Shown here: positions 41,675 to 51,386 of the stretch, one piece after another
How the letters are laid out: every line of letters begins with the position of its first letter
Position numbering within the stretch: position 1 is the stretch's first letter
The notes under the pieces: model-generated
Told to the model about the DNA's origin: nothing
What the model saw: only the letters and a program-made list of their open reading frames with translations
Database searches by the model: none
Position numbers and translations under genes: made by a program
DNA from: Anaerolineae bacterium
Lineage (GTDB): Bacteria > Chloroflexota > Anaerolineae > 4572-78 > J111
Direction: 5' to 3'
NCBI GenBank assembly: GCA_023151115.1
Contig: JAKLJP010000005.1
Coordinates: 1-64,000 of the forward strand
DNA length: 64,000 nucleotides

Positions 41675-41792
41675 GGTAAGATTCTCCCAAATTGACGCCC
41701 GGATAAGGGTTTCACCTATCACTACTAAAACCTTATCACACCTGGGCGCAGTCGTCTATTGGGGAATCACCCCATTTTGGCGGTGGAGGAAA

Positions 41793-42446
41793 TCAGCCGA
41801 GGTTAATCAGCCCCTTTTCGATGGCATATTTGACCAGCTCAACCCGATTGTGCAGGTTCAGCTTGCGCATAATGTTTTCCCGGTGGCGGTCTACTGTTTT
41901 GGCGCTGATGACCAGCGTTTCGGCAATTTCGCGATTGGTCAGGCCCTCGGCAATGCAGGTCAGCACCTCGCGCTCGCGGGCGGTCAATTCTTCACCCGGC
42001 GGGCTTGCGCCCGACTCGGCCCGCTGTAGAAAATCCTTGACCAGCAGCTTGGCCAGGGTTGGATAAAGAAAGACATTCCCCTGGCTGACCACTCGAATGG
42101 CATCCACCAGGTCATCGGGGGCGGCTCGCTTAGGCACGTAGCCCGACGCGCCGGCATTTAACATCTCAAAAAAGTAATGCTCATCCTCGTGCATGGTCAG
42201 GGCCAGCACCGCTACCTCAGGGTTTGCTTCTTTAATCCGCCGGGTCGCTTCGATGCCGCTCATGCCGGCCATGACCACATCCATCAACACCACATCAGGC
42301 TTGAGCTGGCGGACTGCCTGGAGGGCTTCTTCGCCGCTGCCAACTTCGCCCACAATCTCCATATCCTGCTCGGCCATAAACAGCATGCGCAGCCCGGCCC
42401 GCACAATTTGATGGTCATCAACCAGCAGCAGTCGTATCTTCGACAT
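41793..42446 (-). CDS. NarL/LuxR-family response regulator
   Basis: The 217-residue protein has a receiver domain (DDH at 10-12, phospho-acceptor Asp56, ALTMHEDEHYFFEM) and a C-terminal LuxR helix-turn-helix (ELTAREREVLTCIAEGLTNR, then EIAETLVISAKTVDRH). GGGGAGGTGA precedes the ATG, inside the end of the kinase gene (29-nt overlap). The pair is probably the regulator of the neighbouring electron-transfer genes; this rests on position only. Confidence 0.94.
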   Translation of the reverse strand: MSKIRLLLVDDHQIVRAGLRMLFMAEQDMEIVGEVGSGEEALQAVRQLKPDVVLMDVVMAGMSGIEATRRIKEANPEVAVLALTMHEDEHYFFEMLNAGASGYVPKRAAPDDLVDAIRVVSQGNVFLYPTLAKLLVKDFLQRAESGASPPGEELTAREREVLTCIAEGLTNREIAETLVISAKTVDRHRENIMRKLNLHNRVELVKYAIEKGLINLG

Positions 42447-44532
42447 GTCTCACCTCCCCTGGCAGCGGAACTTTGACTTGAATACAGCTACCCCGCCCTG
42501 GCGCTGCGTCGAACTCGCACTGCCCACCCAGGAGCAAAGCCCGTTCCTGAATCCCAATCAAGCCCCAACCTCGATGAGGCTCCCGCTTGTAAAGCGCCTC
42601 TTTGGGGTCAAAACCCTGCCCATTATCCCGAATAATCAGGCTAACGTGGGCAGGCGTAAAACTCAATTTAACCTCGGCTTGCGAAGCCCTGGCGTGCCTG
42701 GCAATGTTGGTCAAGCCTTCTTGGGCAATACGGAAAAGCACAATCTCGTACTCTGTGGGCAGCCGCACCCGCGAACCCTCCAACACAAATTCGGTATGAA
42801 TTGCCCGGTGTTTTTCAAACTCTTGGGCGTACCACTGCAAAGCGGGTACCAACCCCAAATCATCCAACTGCGAAGGGCGAAGGCCGGCGATAATCTGGCG
42901 CAGCTCACCCAGGGCGTCGGTGCTAAAGGCTTTTAACACTTTGACCTGTTCGGCCGCGCCCGGCATATCGCTGGCTAACAAACTTTCCACGCCGCGCAGC
43001 CCCAGGGCAATCGCGGTTAGGGATTGGCCGGTGGCATCGTGCAGTTCACGGGCAATACGCTGCCGCTCGGCTTCTTGCGCGCCAACTACCTGGTGCAGCA
43101 GTTCGGCCAGGGTACTCTCTCGTTCCTGCGCCTCTTGATAAAGTCGGGCATTTTCCAGCGACAACCCCAATTGCTGCGCTATCCCCAAAATCAACTTAAA
43201 CTCGTCAAGCGACAGGCCGGCGCTGGGTGCGTTCAATTGGGTTCGGGTTAGGGCCAGGCTGCCTATCACCCCCTGCCGGGCAGGCAGCGGCAGGCTAATC
43301 ATCACCACCGGACTCTGATAATCACGACAACGATGCTGCTGTTCCGGCAAAAATTCAATGATCCGACCATCCACATGCCGGCACATCGGCAGATTTTTAG
43401 ACACGCTTTGCTCAGCCAGTTTTAAAACCTGCTGGTAGAGCGACGGCTCACCGCCATTATGACCGCTCTGGTCCAGACCTAAGGCGGCCGAGGCTTGCAG
43501 GCCGCGCTCCTGGTTGACCAACAGAATCATGCCGGCTTCGGGAAAGGCCAGGCTATGCACAATCTTTTGCAGCGCATTTTGCAGACGTTCAGTCAGGCTC
43601 AGAGGGGCGGTCAGCAGGTTTGACAATTCCAACAGCAGGCCGAGTTCGTGGGCGGTTGAACGCAGCGACTGGTTGAGTTGTTCCATCTGCTGGCTGATTT
43701 GGCGCTCTGTTGCCAGGACGGCCATCTGAGCGGTCAGTTTAGCCTGGTTAGCTTCGGCCAGCCGGCGACGGCTTTCCAGTTCAAAAACATCAAGTGTGCG
43801 CACCATAAATATTGCCATCCCCATCGCCATAAGCCCCCGGAAAAGCTGCACCGGAATGCCAAACCACTGCCAAAAAAGGTCACTATTTATGATTGTGGAA
43901 GGCGGTAATATGGTGGGCCGGACAAATACCTGGCCGATAACCCCATAGAAAAAGAGGGCTGTGGCGCACCAAACCAGGTCGCGTCCAAATTGAGGCAGCG
44001 CGTGGTCTCGAAAGGTTCGTTGTTGAGCCATCAAGGCCCAGGTACTTAACAAAGCTCCCGGAATACCCAGGCTGTAGCGGGCCAGGACATCAGCCAGGGC
44101 TATTCCTTCCAGCAGTGTGGGCCGAAGGATGAAATTTGCCAGCAGGCTACTCCCACCCCACACCCCCACCATGGCCAGAATCAGGGTATAGACGCGCCCT
44201 TGCTGCGGGGAATGACCCCAGAGCAGCAGCGCACCAAAAGCAAACAACATTACAAACGATGCAACCAGCACCAACAATCGCAGCAGTTCGTGAACCGGCG
44301 TAGGGCTGTAGCTGCCGGATTGTTCGGCAATTTTCTGAAACATCTCAATCCATTCATGCCCGCCGTGCAGCAGCCCAAACAAGGCCAGCGGACGAATGGC
44401 CCGCACAAAGGTAAATTCGGAGGCCCGCCGGCTGGCCAAAGCCAGGGCCAGCCCCAAAACAAAAAAGGCCAGACCATAAAAAAAGAAAATAACGACAATA
44501 TTTTTGACAAAAAATGCCGAGATAGGGTTCAT
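42418..44532 (-). CDS. NarX-like sensor histidine kinase (7TM input, GAF-like, HisKA_3)
   Basis: The 704-residue protein has about seven membrane helices in residues ~10-240, then a coiled linker (~260-310) and a GAF-like domain (~310-470) with CRHVDGRIIEF and CRDYQSP. The dimerisation domain follows with QRIARELHDATGQSLTAIAL, where His is the phosphorylation site, then the ATPase domain (IAQEGLTNIARHA, DNGQGFDP, GWGLIGIQERA). The four GAF cysteines/histidines may bind a metal or haem. The signal is unknown. It is co-transcribed with the NarL-like regulator. Confidence 0.92.
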   Translation of the reverse strand: MNPISAFFVKNIVVIFFFYGLAFFVLGLALALASRRASEFTFVRAIRPLALFGLLHGGHEWIEMFQKIAEQSGSYSPTPVHELLRLLVLVASFVMLFAFGALLLWGHSPQQGRVYTLILAMVGVWGGSSLLANFILRPTLLEGIALADVLARYSLGIPGALLSTWALMAQQRTFRDHALPQFGRDLVWCATALFFYGVIGQVFVRPTILPPSTIINSDLFWQWFGIPVQLFRGLMAMGMAIFMVRTLDVFELESRRRLAEANQAKLTAQMAVLATERQISQQMEQLNQSLRSTAHELGLLLELSNLLTAPLSLTERLQNALQKIVHSLAFPEAGMILLVNQERGLQASAALGLDQSGHNGGEPSLYQQVLKLAEQSVSKNLPMCRHVDGRIIEFLPEQQHRCRDYQSPVVMISLPLPARQGVIGSLALTRTQLNAPSAGLSLDEFKLILGIAQQLGLSLENARLYQEAQERESTLAELLHQVVGAQEAERQRIARELHDATGQSLTAIALGLRGVESLLASDMPGAAEQVKVLKAFSTDALGELRQIIAGLRPSQLDDLGLVPALQWYAQEFEKHRAIHTEFVLEGSRVRLPTEYEIVLFRIAQEGLTNIARHARASQAEVKLSFTPAHVSLIIRDNGQGFDPKEALYKREPHRGWGLIGIQERALLLGGQCEFDAAPGRGSCIQVKVPLPGEVRHVEDTTAAG

Positions 44533-45018
44533 CTCATCAAACGGTCATCATCTTAGACGTAATTTGAATATACGTCACTCCGGCTAAATCCGCAATGACT
44601 CGCCGGGCATATGTCAGGCAGGTTTAGTCAAATTGCTGGACTGGATGGGGCGCAGTGAAGCCAGCGCATCAGCCGGCCAAGAATTAAAATAGGCCCTTTA
44701 AATTTGCCTCTGCTCATAAATTCTTCATAATACGTATGGAGAGAGAGGTCGGCTCATCTGTGACCGTCAAGTAGTGCCCATTATTTTTAGTAAATTTTTC
44801 ACGACCAAAAAATTCAGTTTATTCGATAATGAGGTTATCCAAGTAATTAGAGCCGGCCCCTGAGCCGGTGCGTCGCCCAATTATGCCCAAATCTCCAAAA
44901 GTATGTTTCTTTTTTTAACCCTTTGGCTACTCCGACGGGGTGGCTATCAGTAAGTTGTTAAGCTGTTTTTAAACCAGTCTAAAAACCTCTCCTCCCGGTC
45001 CAATTCAATCGTGGTGAA
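44533..45018. other. Divergent intergenic region
   Basis: The stretch separates the minus-strand kinase from the plus-strand gene at 45019. AT-rich segments lie at about 44690-44740 and 44775-44840, with small hairpins near 44852-44870 and 44925-44950. No gene and no riboswitch that I can name. Confidence 0.4.
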
Positions 45019-46095
45019 ATGAGTATGGCTACTGACGTCCATGCCCGCGAACAGCGTCTGCGCAAGCAAGCCGAATTACAATCGCTTTATCTGAACCTGG
45101 CAAATTTGAGAAAGCAAGAAGCCAGTTATATCGAAGCCTCGGCAGGCATGCCCGATTTGCTGGTTCACCAGATTAATGAACTACGCCAGGAAATTAACGG
45201 GGTTGAAAATGAACTGCTGGGGCTGAACGACGAGTCGATTCAGGTTCCGGCGCGCCAATTTTACCGTGAAGCAGTTGAGGCTGAGTTAGCGGGCGACACC
45301 GAAAAAGCGATTAAGCTTTACAAAAATGCGGCCCATTACAACCACCCGGATGCGGGGGCGGCCATTCGCAGTGTACGCTATGCCCGCAAGCTGATTAAAA
45401 ACCGGGCGGGCAGCAGTGGCAAAACCTGGACGCCGGCTGACTCCGCCAGCCAAACCAGAAACCGGGTGTTGATAGGGCTGGCGGGGCTGTTGATTTTGGT
45501 ACTGGCCGCCATTTTCTTGATCAGCGGCCAGCTTTTCTCTCCGCCGCCGGAAGCAGTTTCAGCCGAACCTGGCCCTACCCCAACCCCACCTGCCGTGATT
45601 CTGATCATTCCGGCCACGGCCACCCCCCTACCCACCCCGCCGACACCTACCGTTACCGCTACACCTGTTCCTACCGATACTCCCCCCCCCCCCGATACCC
45701 CCACCTCTGAGACCTTACCAACCGAGACCCCCACCCCTGCCCCCACCCTCAGACCGGCCCCCCGAATTATTGGGCCAACCAATAATTTAGTCTGGTTGGA
45801 TGGAGCCATTGTGTTTGAGTTTGAAGAGCTAGACCTGGCCTTTGACGAATTGTACTGTTTGAACACCCTGCGCGGCTTCGACCAGAACAACACCGAAAAC
45901 TGGAGTTTCCCGGCGACCGGCAACAAGAAGCCGGCTATTCCCATCGAGGCCAATGTGATCCGGGTGGCCAAAGCCCAGAATATGCGCTGTATTGTTTGGT
46001 CGGGCAGCATTGGCAAAGGCTCGTGCGACAACATTATCAGCTATAGCACCGAAGAACGGGTGATCGGCCTGCCGCAGCCGTGTAACTTTAAGTAG
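45019..46095 (+). CDS. Membrane-anchored protein with coiled-coil N-terminus and Thr-Pro-rich extracellular linker
   Basis: The 358-residue cytosolic part (1-145) begins with a coiled coil (LRKQAELQSLYLNLANLRKQ) and has a TPR-like helical pair (REAVEAELAGDTEKAIKLYK). A membrane helix (VLIGLAGLLILVLAAIFLI) is at about 152-170. A linker of ~80 residues rich in Pro and Thr follows, then a small domain with three or four Cys (YCLNTLRG, MRCIVWSG, GSCDN, QPCNF), possibly disulfide-bonded. The outside domain includes IIGPTNNLVWLDGAIVFEFE, like Ig/fibronectin-type repeats of Chloroflexota surface proteins. The function is unknown. Confidence 0.78.
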   Translation: MSMATDVHAREQRLRKQAELQSLYLNLANLRKQEASYIEASAGMPDLLVHQINELRQEINGVENELLGLNDESIQVPARQFYREAVEAELAGDTEKAIKLYKNAAHYNHPDAGAAIRSVRYARKLIKNRAGSSGKTWTPADSASQTRNRVLIGLAGLLILVLAAIFLISGQLFSPPPEAVSAEPGPTPTPPAVILIIPATATPLPTPPTPTVTATPVPTDTPPPPDTPTSETLPTETPTPAPTLRPAPRIIGPTNNLVWLDGAIVFEFEELDLAFDELYCLNTLRGFDQNNTENWSFPATGNKKPAIPIEANVIRVAKAQNMRCIVWSGSIGKGSCDNIISYSTEERVIGLPQPCNFK

Positions 46096-46111
46096 AAGGT
46101 AATTGTTCGGC

Positions 46112-46205
46112 CATGTCATTTCGACCGTAGGGAGAAATCCCCGACACCTTACTTTTATCTATTGCACTCTGGAGATTTCTCGACCTTCGGTCTCGAAATG
46201 ACATG
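46112..46205. repeat. Dispersed palindromic repeat, family A (copy 6)
   Basis: CATGTCATTTCGACCGTAGG and TTCGGTCTCGAAATGACATG arms. The rest of the 46096-46431 gap holds an extended -10 promoter and a direct repeat, TTGCCATAATATTTGA (46365-46380) and TTGTCATAATATTTGG, before xpt. Confidence 0.8.
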
Positions 46206-46314
46206 AGCCTGAGTAGTAACAATAGAAGTATCAAACGGCGTACCCCAAAAATCTTGAGAAATCTCTCTGGATTTTTTATTTTCCCCCATCCATTCTAGCA
46301 TCTACTATATCTTG

Positions 46315-46323
46315 TGTTATAAT
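46315..46323 (+). promoter_or_regulatory. Extended -10 promoter upstream of xpt-guaA
   Basis: TGTTATAAT contains the TGN extension and a perfect TATAAT (46318-46323); no good -35 box. There is no guanine riboswitch core in the leader. Confidence 0.45.
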
Positions 46324-46431
46324 GGTAGTTAAACCCCATATATAGACAAGTCAGCTCCAATTACTTGCCATAATATTTGAACCCTCTCTTCCTCTGTGGT
46401 AAAATTAAATTGTCATAATATTTGGAGGCGT

Positions 46432-47016
46432 ATGGAAGCGTTAAAAGAACGGATCCGGCGCGAGGGCCAAAACCTCGGCGGCGGTATCCTCAAGGTGGAT
46501 AGTTTTATCAACCACCAGGTTGATCCGGCCCTGATGCTGGCCGTCGGCGGCGCGCTGGCGGCTCATTTTGGCGCGCTGGGTATTACCAAAGTGCTCACCG
46601 CCGAAATTTCGGGCATCGCCCCCGCTCTGACCACTGCCCTGGCCCTGGGGGTGCCGGTTGTTTATGGCCGCAAAACCAAGCCGATTACTATGCCCGAGAA
46701 GATCTACACCGCCAACGCCCCGTCTCATACCAAAGGCCAGGAAGTCCAACTGATGGTTTCCTCCGAATTTTTAGGCAGCCAGGACAAAGTCCTGATTATT
46801 GACGACTTTCTGGCGACCGGCGACACCATTTTAGCCCTGGTGCGGCTGGCCCAAGCCGCCGGGGCCGAAGTGATCGGCGTGGGCGCGGTCATCGAAAAAT
46901 CATTTGAAGGCGGCCGGGCCAAGCTGGAAGCGATGGGTCTGCGCGTCCGCTCTCTGGCGGTGATTACCCGCATGACCGACGACGAAATTATTTTTGCCGA
47001 AGGAACGTCACCGTGA
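46432..47016 (+). CDS. xpt: Xanthine phosphoribosyltransferase
   Basis: ATG 46432 follows GGAGG; this gives 194 residues. It converts xanthine and PRPP to XMP in purine salvage. Family features are the start MEALKERI...[24 protein letters not shown], the PRPP loop [14 protein letters not shown] and IEKSFEGGR. It overlaps guaA by 4 nt, so salvaged XMP is passed straight to GMP synthase. An open frame back to 46396 lacks a ribosome site. Confidence 0.95.
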   Translation: MEALKERIRREGQNLGGGILKVDSFINHQVDPALMLAVGGALAAHFGALGITKVLTAEISGIAPALTTALALGVPVVYGRKTKPITMPEKIYTANAPSHTKGQEVQLMVSSEFLGSQDKVLIIDDFLATGDTILALVRLAQAAGAEVIGVGAVIEKSFEGGRAKLEAMGLRVRSLAVITRMTDDEIIFAEGTSP

Positions 47017-48578
47017 GGTCCAAACCGCGCGAGGCTGTGGTTATCCTGGATTTTGGCTCGCAGTACAGCCAACTTATTGCCCGGCGGGTGCGCGAACTGG
47101 AAGTTTACTGCGAATTGATTCCGTCTCAAGCGCCCATTGAGGAGATTACGCGCCTCAACCCGCTGGGCTATATTCTATCGGGTGGGCCGGCCAGCGTCTA
47201 CGCCCCCGACGCGCCGCACCTCCAGGACTTTGTCTTAAAAAGTCAAAAGCCGATCCTGGGCATTTGTTATGGCATGCAATTATTGGCTTATCACCTGGGT
47301 GGCCAGGTTGCCCCCGGCCCCGAACGGGAATACGGCCCGGCTGAAATAACCATCACCGACCCGCACAATCCTCTCTTTTCCCAACTCCCAACGCCCAGCG
47401 CCCCCCTTCAAGTCTGGATGAGCCATGGCGACCGGGTAACGCGCCTGCCGGACGGTTTTCGCACTCTGGCTCACTCCCCCAATTCGCCCCAGGCGGCGGT
47501 TGGCGACCCGGAGCGAGGGCTGTATGGCCTCCAATTTCACCCCGAAGTGACCCATACCCCCCAGGGAAAAGCGCTGCTGCGGGCCTTTTTGTACGAGGTT
47601 TGTGGCTGTCACGGCGGCTGGACTCCCGGCAACTTTATCGAAGAGAGTCTCGGCCAGATTCAGGCCCAGGTGGGTGCGGGAAAAGTGGTTTGCGGCCTGT
47701 CAGGCGGAGTGGACTCGTCGGTGACGGCGGCGCTGCTGCACCGGGCGATTGGCGACCAGTTAACCTGTATCTTTGTCAACAATGGGCTGCTGCGGCAAAA
47801 CGAGCCGGAACAGGTGGTCCAAACCTTTCAACAGCAGATGCACGCCCACCTGGTTGCCGTTGACGCCACCGAAGATTTTTTGAGCGCCCTGGCCGGCGTG
47901 ACCGACCCGGAAGCCAAGCGCAAAATCATCGGCGAGAAGTTTGTCCGCATTTTTGAGGCCGAAGCGCGGCGGCTGGGCCAGGTTGATTTTCTGGCCCAGG
48001 GAACGCTTTACCCGGATGTGATCGAAAGCGCCAATCGCCACCAACAGGCCGGGGCCGCCAAGATCAAAACGCATCACAACGTCGGCGGGCTGCCGGAGGA
48101 CATGCAGTTCCAATTGGTTGAGCCGCTGCGCTATCTCTTCAAGGATGAGGTTCGGGCGGTCGGCGAGGCGCTGGGGCTGCCCCGGCCAATGGTCTGGCGG
48201 CATCCTTTCCCCGGCCCCGGTTTGGCCGTGCGCGTCCTGGGCGAAGTTACCTGGGAGCGGCTGGAAACTCTGCGCGCCGCCGACGCAATTTTGATTGAAG
48301 AACTGCGGGCCAGCGGTTGGTATGACCGCACCGCCCAGGCTTTTGCCGTTTTGCTGCCGGTGCAGAGCGTAGGCGTGATGGGCGATTTTCGCACCTACGC
48401 CGATGTGATTGCCCTGCGGGCCGTCACCACCGACGATTTTATGACCGCCGACTGGGCCCGTCTGCCGGCTGATTTGCTGGCCCGAGTCAGCAACCGCATT
48501 GTCAACGAAGTGCCCGGCGTCAACCGGGTTGTTTACGATATTAGCAGCAAACCACCGGCCACGATTGAGTGGGAGTAA
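47013..48578 (+). CDS. guaA: GMP synthase (glutamine-hydrolysing)
   Basis: The 521-residue protein starts at GTG within the xpt stop. The class I glutamine amidotransferase half has nucleophile Cys85 in ILGICYGMQ and catalytic FHPEVTHT. The ATP-pyrophosphatase half has SGGVDSSV, followed by the dimerisation domain ending PPATIEWE. It catalyses XMP + ATP + glutamine to GMP. Length and motifs are complete. Confidence 0.97.
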   Translation: MRSKPREAVVILDFGSQYSQLIARRVRELEVYCELIPSQAPIEEITRLNPLGYILSGGPASVYAPDAPHLQDFVLKSQKPILGICYGMQLLAYHLGGQVAPGPEREYGPAEITITDPHNPLFSQLPTPSAPLQVWMSHGDRVTRLPDGFRTLAHSPNSPQAAVGDPERGLYGLQFHPEVTHTPQGKALLRAFLYEVCGCHGGWTPGNFIEESLGQIQAQVGAGKVVCGLSGGVDSSVTAALLHRAIGDQLTCIFVNNGLLRQNEPEQVVQTFQQQMHAHLVAVDATEDFLSALAGVTDPEAKRKIIGEKFVRIFEAEARRLGQVDFLAQGTLYPDVIESANRHQQAGAAKIKTHHNVGGLPEDMQFQLVEPLRYLFKDEVRAVGEALGLPRPMVWRHPFPGPGLAVRVLGEVTWERLETLRAADAILIEELRASGWYDRTAQAFAVLLPVQSVGVMGDFRTYADVIALRAVTTDDFMTADWARLPADLLARVSNRIVNEVPGVNRVVYDISSKPPATIEWE

Positions 48579-48584
48579 CAAAGA

Positions 48585-48646
48585 TTGGAAGGCTGGAAGG
48601 TTGGATGGCTGGGAAAGAGCCAAGCTTCCAACCTTCCAGTCTTCCA
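48585..48646. repeat. TTGGAAGGCTGGAAGGTTGG palindrome
   Basis: The left arm is mirrored by CCAAGCTTCCAACCTTCCAG. It lies directly after guaA, perhaps acting as transcript end. Confidence 0.65.
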
Positions 48647-48687
48647 GGCATCATCACAGAAGTGTCAAAGAAAGTCCGAGGTGTTCT

Positions 48688-51177
48688 ATGACCGCCGAAA
48701 TAACAACCGTCATTGGCCAGCTCAATATTGTGGGAGGCAACTGGCGCGGCGACGCGCCCAACCAGGTGGCTGTGCGCGAACCAAAATCGGCGGGGTCGCC
48801 CGGCGCAGGTAAGGGTGACTTGTTTGTGCTGGTTGAGATCCGCGGGGCGAAATCCGATTACAAAACCCTGGAACAAAAGCTGGCCGGCCTTATCCGCGAC
48901 GCCTATTATCTGGATCGCGGCTCGGTGACGGCCAGTTTGCGCCGCGCGCTCCAGGCAGCGGGCGATCAACTGTACCAGCGCAATCTCCAGGTGAGTGTGG
49001 ATGAACGGCTGGTGGCCGGAGTGGTGGCAGTGGTGATGAGCGGCGAGGATGCTTTTGTGGCTCAAATTGGGCCGGCGGCCCTTTTTGCTGTGCTGGGTGA
49101 TCATATCCAACGCCATCCGGCCCAGTCGGTCTGGCTGGATGAAGCGCTGCCGCCTCCCCGCCCAGGTCGCCGCAGCGCCGAAGCGGTGAATGACTCGGCG
49201 TTGGGCATCAGCGCCATTATCGAGCCGAATCTCTGCCATTTGCGGGTCAGCCCTCAGGATATGCTGGTGCTGGCCGACAGCGGCCTGGCCGGTCAACTCC
49301 CCTTAAGCGATGTGGTTAAAGCGGTGGCCGGACGCAACATTAAGACGGCCATCAAAAATTTAGGGCAGGTCGCCCAGGCCAGCAACTGCTCGGCCCTGGC
49401 CCTGCTGGTGGTCGAAGAAACAACCTCAACGTTTGGCTCGCTCTTGAAGAAGAACATTCCGCCGGTTCCGCGTAAAGCCGCACCTACCACAGAGTCTCCG
49501 GCGATGGTTGAGGCTGTCGCTGCAGCGGAGCCGGCTTTTGAAACCGAAGCAGGGGACAAAAAAGGCAGGTCAATTTTCCAACCCAGGGTGGAATGGCTGG
49601 GCGTTTTCTCCAAAAAGTCAACCCCGGTTGGCGAGTGGGAAGAGGACGAACCATTCGCAGAGACGGTCACAGAAAACGAAACTCCTCCTCCACCTGCCAA
49701 AAAAGGCAAGGAGGCCAAAGTTGCCAGGAAAACCTATGATTCCGAAGAGAAATTGACGTGGGACGCCAGAGAAATGGCTTCAGTCGCGCGGGGGTCAAAC
49801 TTTGAGCCGGAACTGCGCCGGACGCCGCCGGGTGAACGCACTCAAATTTTGCAACGGTTGGGCATGCTTATTTTGCTGCCCATCATTCTGCTGGGGCGCG
49901 GCGTGGCAGCTTTGCTCCACCGAGATAGTGAGCATGGTGGCCATACTCGTCGCCAGGCGGGATCGCAGGCCTACCGGCGTGAACCCGCACCGGCCGGAAG
50001 CCCCTCGTGGAAATTGCTGCTTTACATTGCCCTGGCTATCCCCTTGCTGGTCGGGCTGATTGTCGGCGTGATCTATTGGCAAAAGGGCCGGCAGCAAGAG
50101 GCTGAATATACTGCCTTTATCACCAACGCTCAGGCCAAATTTCAACAAGCCCAAACCAGCGACCCCAGTGCAGCCCTGGGTTTGATGGCCGAAGCCGAGT
50201 CATTGCTGATTGAAGCTGAAAAAATCAAGAGCGGCCAGCCCGAAATTATTGAACTGCGCCAAAAAATGGCCGAACAGACCGACAAAGTGGGCAATATGCA
50301 GCGCCTGTATTATTTGCCCCAACTCCGCCAATACACCGACGAAGGGACCAACCTCAAGGGGCTTTTGGTGCAAGGGGTTGAACTTTTTGTGTTGGATGCC
50401 GGCACCGACCGCGTTTTTCACCATCGTCTGGACGATTTGGGCGAGGCGTTACTGCCGGATGACCAATCGCTGCTGGTGGCATCGCGGGGGCAGGCCGTGG
50501 AAAATATAACCGTCGGCGATTTGCTGGCCATGGCCTGGATGCCCGCCGGGGGCAACCGCCAAACCAGTGATTTGATTGTGCTGAACAGCACCGGCCTGCT
50601 GGAATACAACTCCAGTTGGGGCATTACCACCTCGGCCCTGGCTACACCACCCACGCCCTTTGTGCTGCCGGTGGCAGTAGACAGCTTTTTTGGCAACTTC
50701 TATATTTTGGACCCGCAGGCTAACAAATTGTGGCGCTATCTACCCACCGCCGATGGCTACAGCGCCGCGCCCGAAAGTTACTTTCCGGCCGAACCGCCGG
50801 TGGACTTGAGCCAGGCGGTTGATTTGGCTATTGATGGGGCCGTCTACATTCTTTTCAAAGATGGGCAGATTGGCAAGTATGAAGGCGGCCAGGCCGTTGG
50901 GTTCAATCTGACCGGGCTGGACAAACCGTTGAACAACCCGGTTGCCATCTTCACCGCGCCCAATGAGTCGGTGCAGCACATCTACATCGCCGATGCCGGC
51001 AACCGGCGGGTGGTCCAGTTGAATAAGGATGGCAGCTTTGTGCGTCAATTCAAACCCCGCGAAGGCGAAGGGGTGTCGTTTGCCAATTTGCAGGATATAT
51101 TCATAGACGAAATTGGCGGCCGGATGTACGTGTTAGACAGTAATAACCTGTATCTGGGTAATATTCCCAACCAGTAA
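48688..51177 (+). CDS. PP2C-like domain, membrane helix and extracellular beta-propeller protein
   Basis: ATG 48688 is preferred (GAGGTG 7 nt upstream), giving 829 residues. Residues ~10-250 resemble a PP2C/SpoIIE phosphatase fold (DLFVLVEIRG, SVTASLRRALQAAGDQLYQR, GVVAVVMSGEDAFVAQIGPA, DMLVLADSGLAG). The usual DGMGG-type metal motif is not evident, so it may be a pseudo-phosphatase. A disordered charged region follows, then a membrane helix (LLLYIALAIPLLVGLIVGVIYW, ~450), a helical stalk and NHL-like propeller blades (IYIADAGNRRVVQLNKDGSF). It may couple outside binding to inside signalling. A terminator follows. Confidence 0.78.
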   Translation: MTAEITTVIGQLNIVGGNWRGDAPNQVAVREPKSAGSPGAGKGDLFVLVEIRGAKSDYKTLEQKLAGLIRDAYYLDRGSVTASLRRALQAAGDQLYQRNLQVSVDERLVAGVVAVVMSGEDAFVAQIGPAALFAVLGDHIQRHPAQSVWLDEALPPPRPGRRSAEAVNDSALGISAIIEPNLCHLRVSPQDMLVLADSGLAGQLPLSDVVKAVAGRNIKTAIKNLGQVAQASNCSALALLVVEETTSTFGSLLKKNIPPVPRKAAPTTESPAMVEAVAAAEPAFETEAGDKKGRSIFQPRVEWLGVFSKKSTPVGEWEEDEPFAETVTENETPPPPAKKGKEAKVARKTYDSEEKLTWDAREMASVARGSNFEPELRRTPPGERTQILQRLGMLILLPIILLGRGVAALLHRDSEHGGHTRRQAGSQAYRREPAPAGSPSWKLLLYIALAIPLLVGLIVGVIYWQKGRQQEAEYTAFITNAQAKFQQAQTSDPSAALGLMAEAESLLIEAEKIKSGQPEIIELRQKMAEQTDKVGNMQRLYYLPQLRQYTDEGTNLKGLLVQGVELFVLDAGTDRVFHHRLDDLGEALLPDDQSLLVASRGQAVENITVGDLLAMAWMPAGGNRQTSDLIVLNSTGLLEYNSSWGITTSALATPPTPFVLPVAVDSFFGNFYILDPQANKLWRYLPTADGYSAAPESYFPAEPPVDLSQAVDLAIDGAVYILFKDGQIGKYEGGQAVGFNLTGLDKPLNNPVAIFTAPNESVQHIYIADAGNRRVVQLNKDGSFVRQFKPREGEGVSFANLQDIFIDEIGGRMYVLDSNNLYLGNIPNQ

Positions 51178-51210
51178 TTGGGGCGTCCAAATAACTCTAT
51201 AACCCTCCAA

Positions 51211-51246
51211 AAACCTCGACCAAAATCGAGGTTTTTGTATTTTTCT
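51211..51246 (+). terminator. Rho-independent terminator
   Basis: AAACCTCGA pairs with TCGAGGTTT around CCAAAA and is followed by TTGTATTTTT. Confidence 0.85.
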
Positions 51247-51268
51247 TCAGTTTGTTTCCATCAGCCTA

Positions 51269-51371
51269 TTCACATTTGTCAATAAATTTTCACATCATTG
51301 AATTCAATTTGACAAGATTCTAAAAAGGTCTTATAATCTGCTCACATTTGCTAATAACAATTCACATTTTT
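51269..51371 (+). promoter_or_regulatory. Promoter and paired operator-like repeats of the SorC-family regulator gene
   Basis: TTGACA (51309-51314), 17 nt and TATAAT (51332-51337) form a near-perfect promoter. Two copies of a TCACATTTG-N2-AATAA-N3-4-TTCACAT module flank it: 51270-51295 upstream of -35 and 51341-51368 over the start point, about 71 bp apart. That layout suits repression by looping with autoregulation. Confidence 0.65.
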
Positions 51372-51386
51372 TACTCAGGTCTTATC

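Noticed and set aside
46206..46431. Guanine riboswitch before xpt
   Set aside because: The conserved purine riboswitch core sequences are absent; only an extended -10 box and a short direct repeat are visible.
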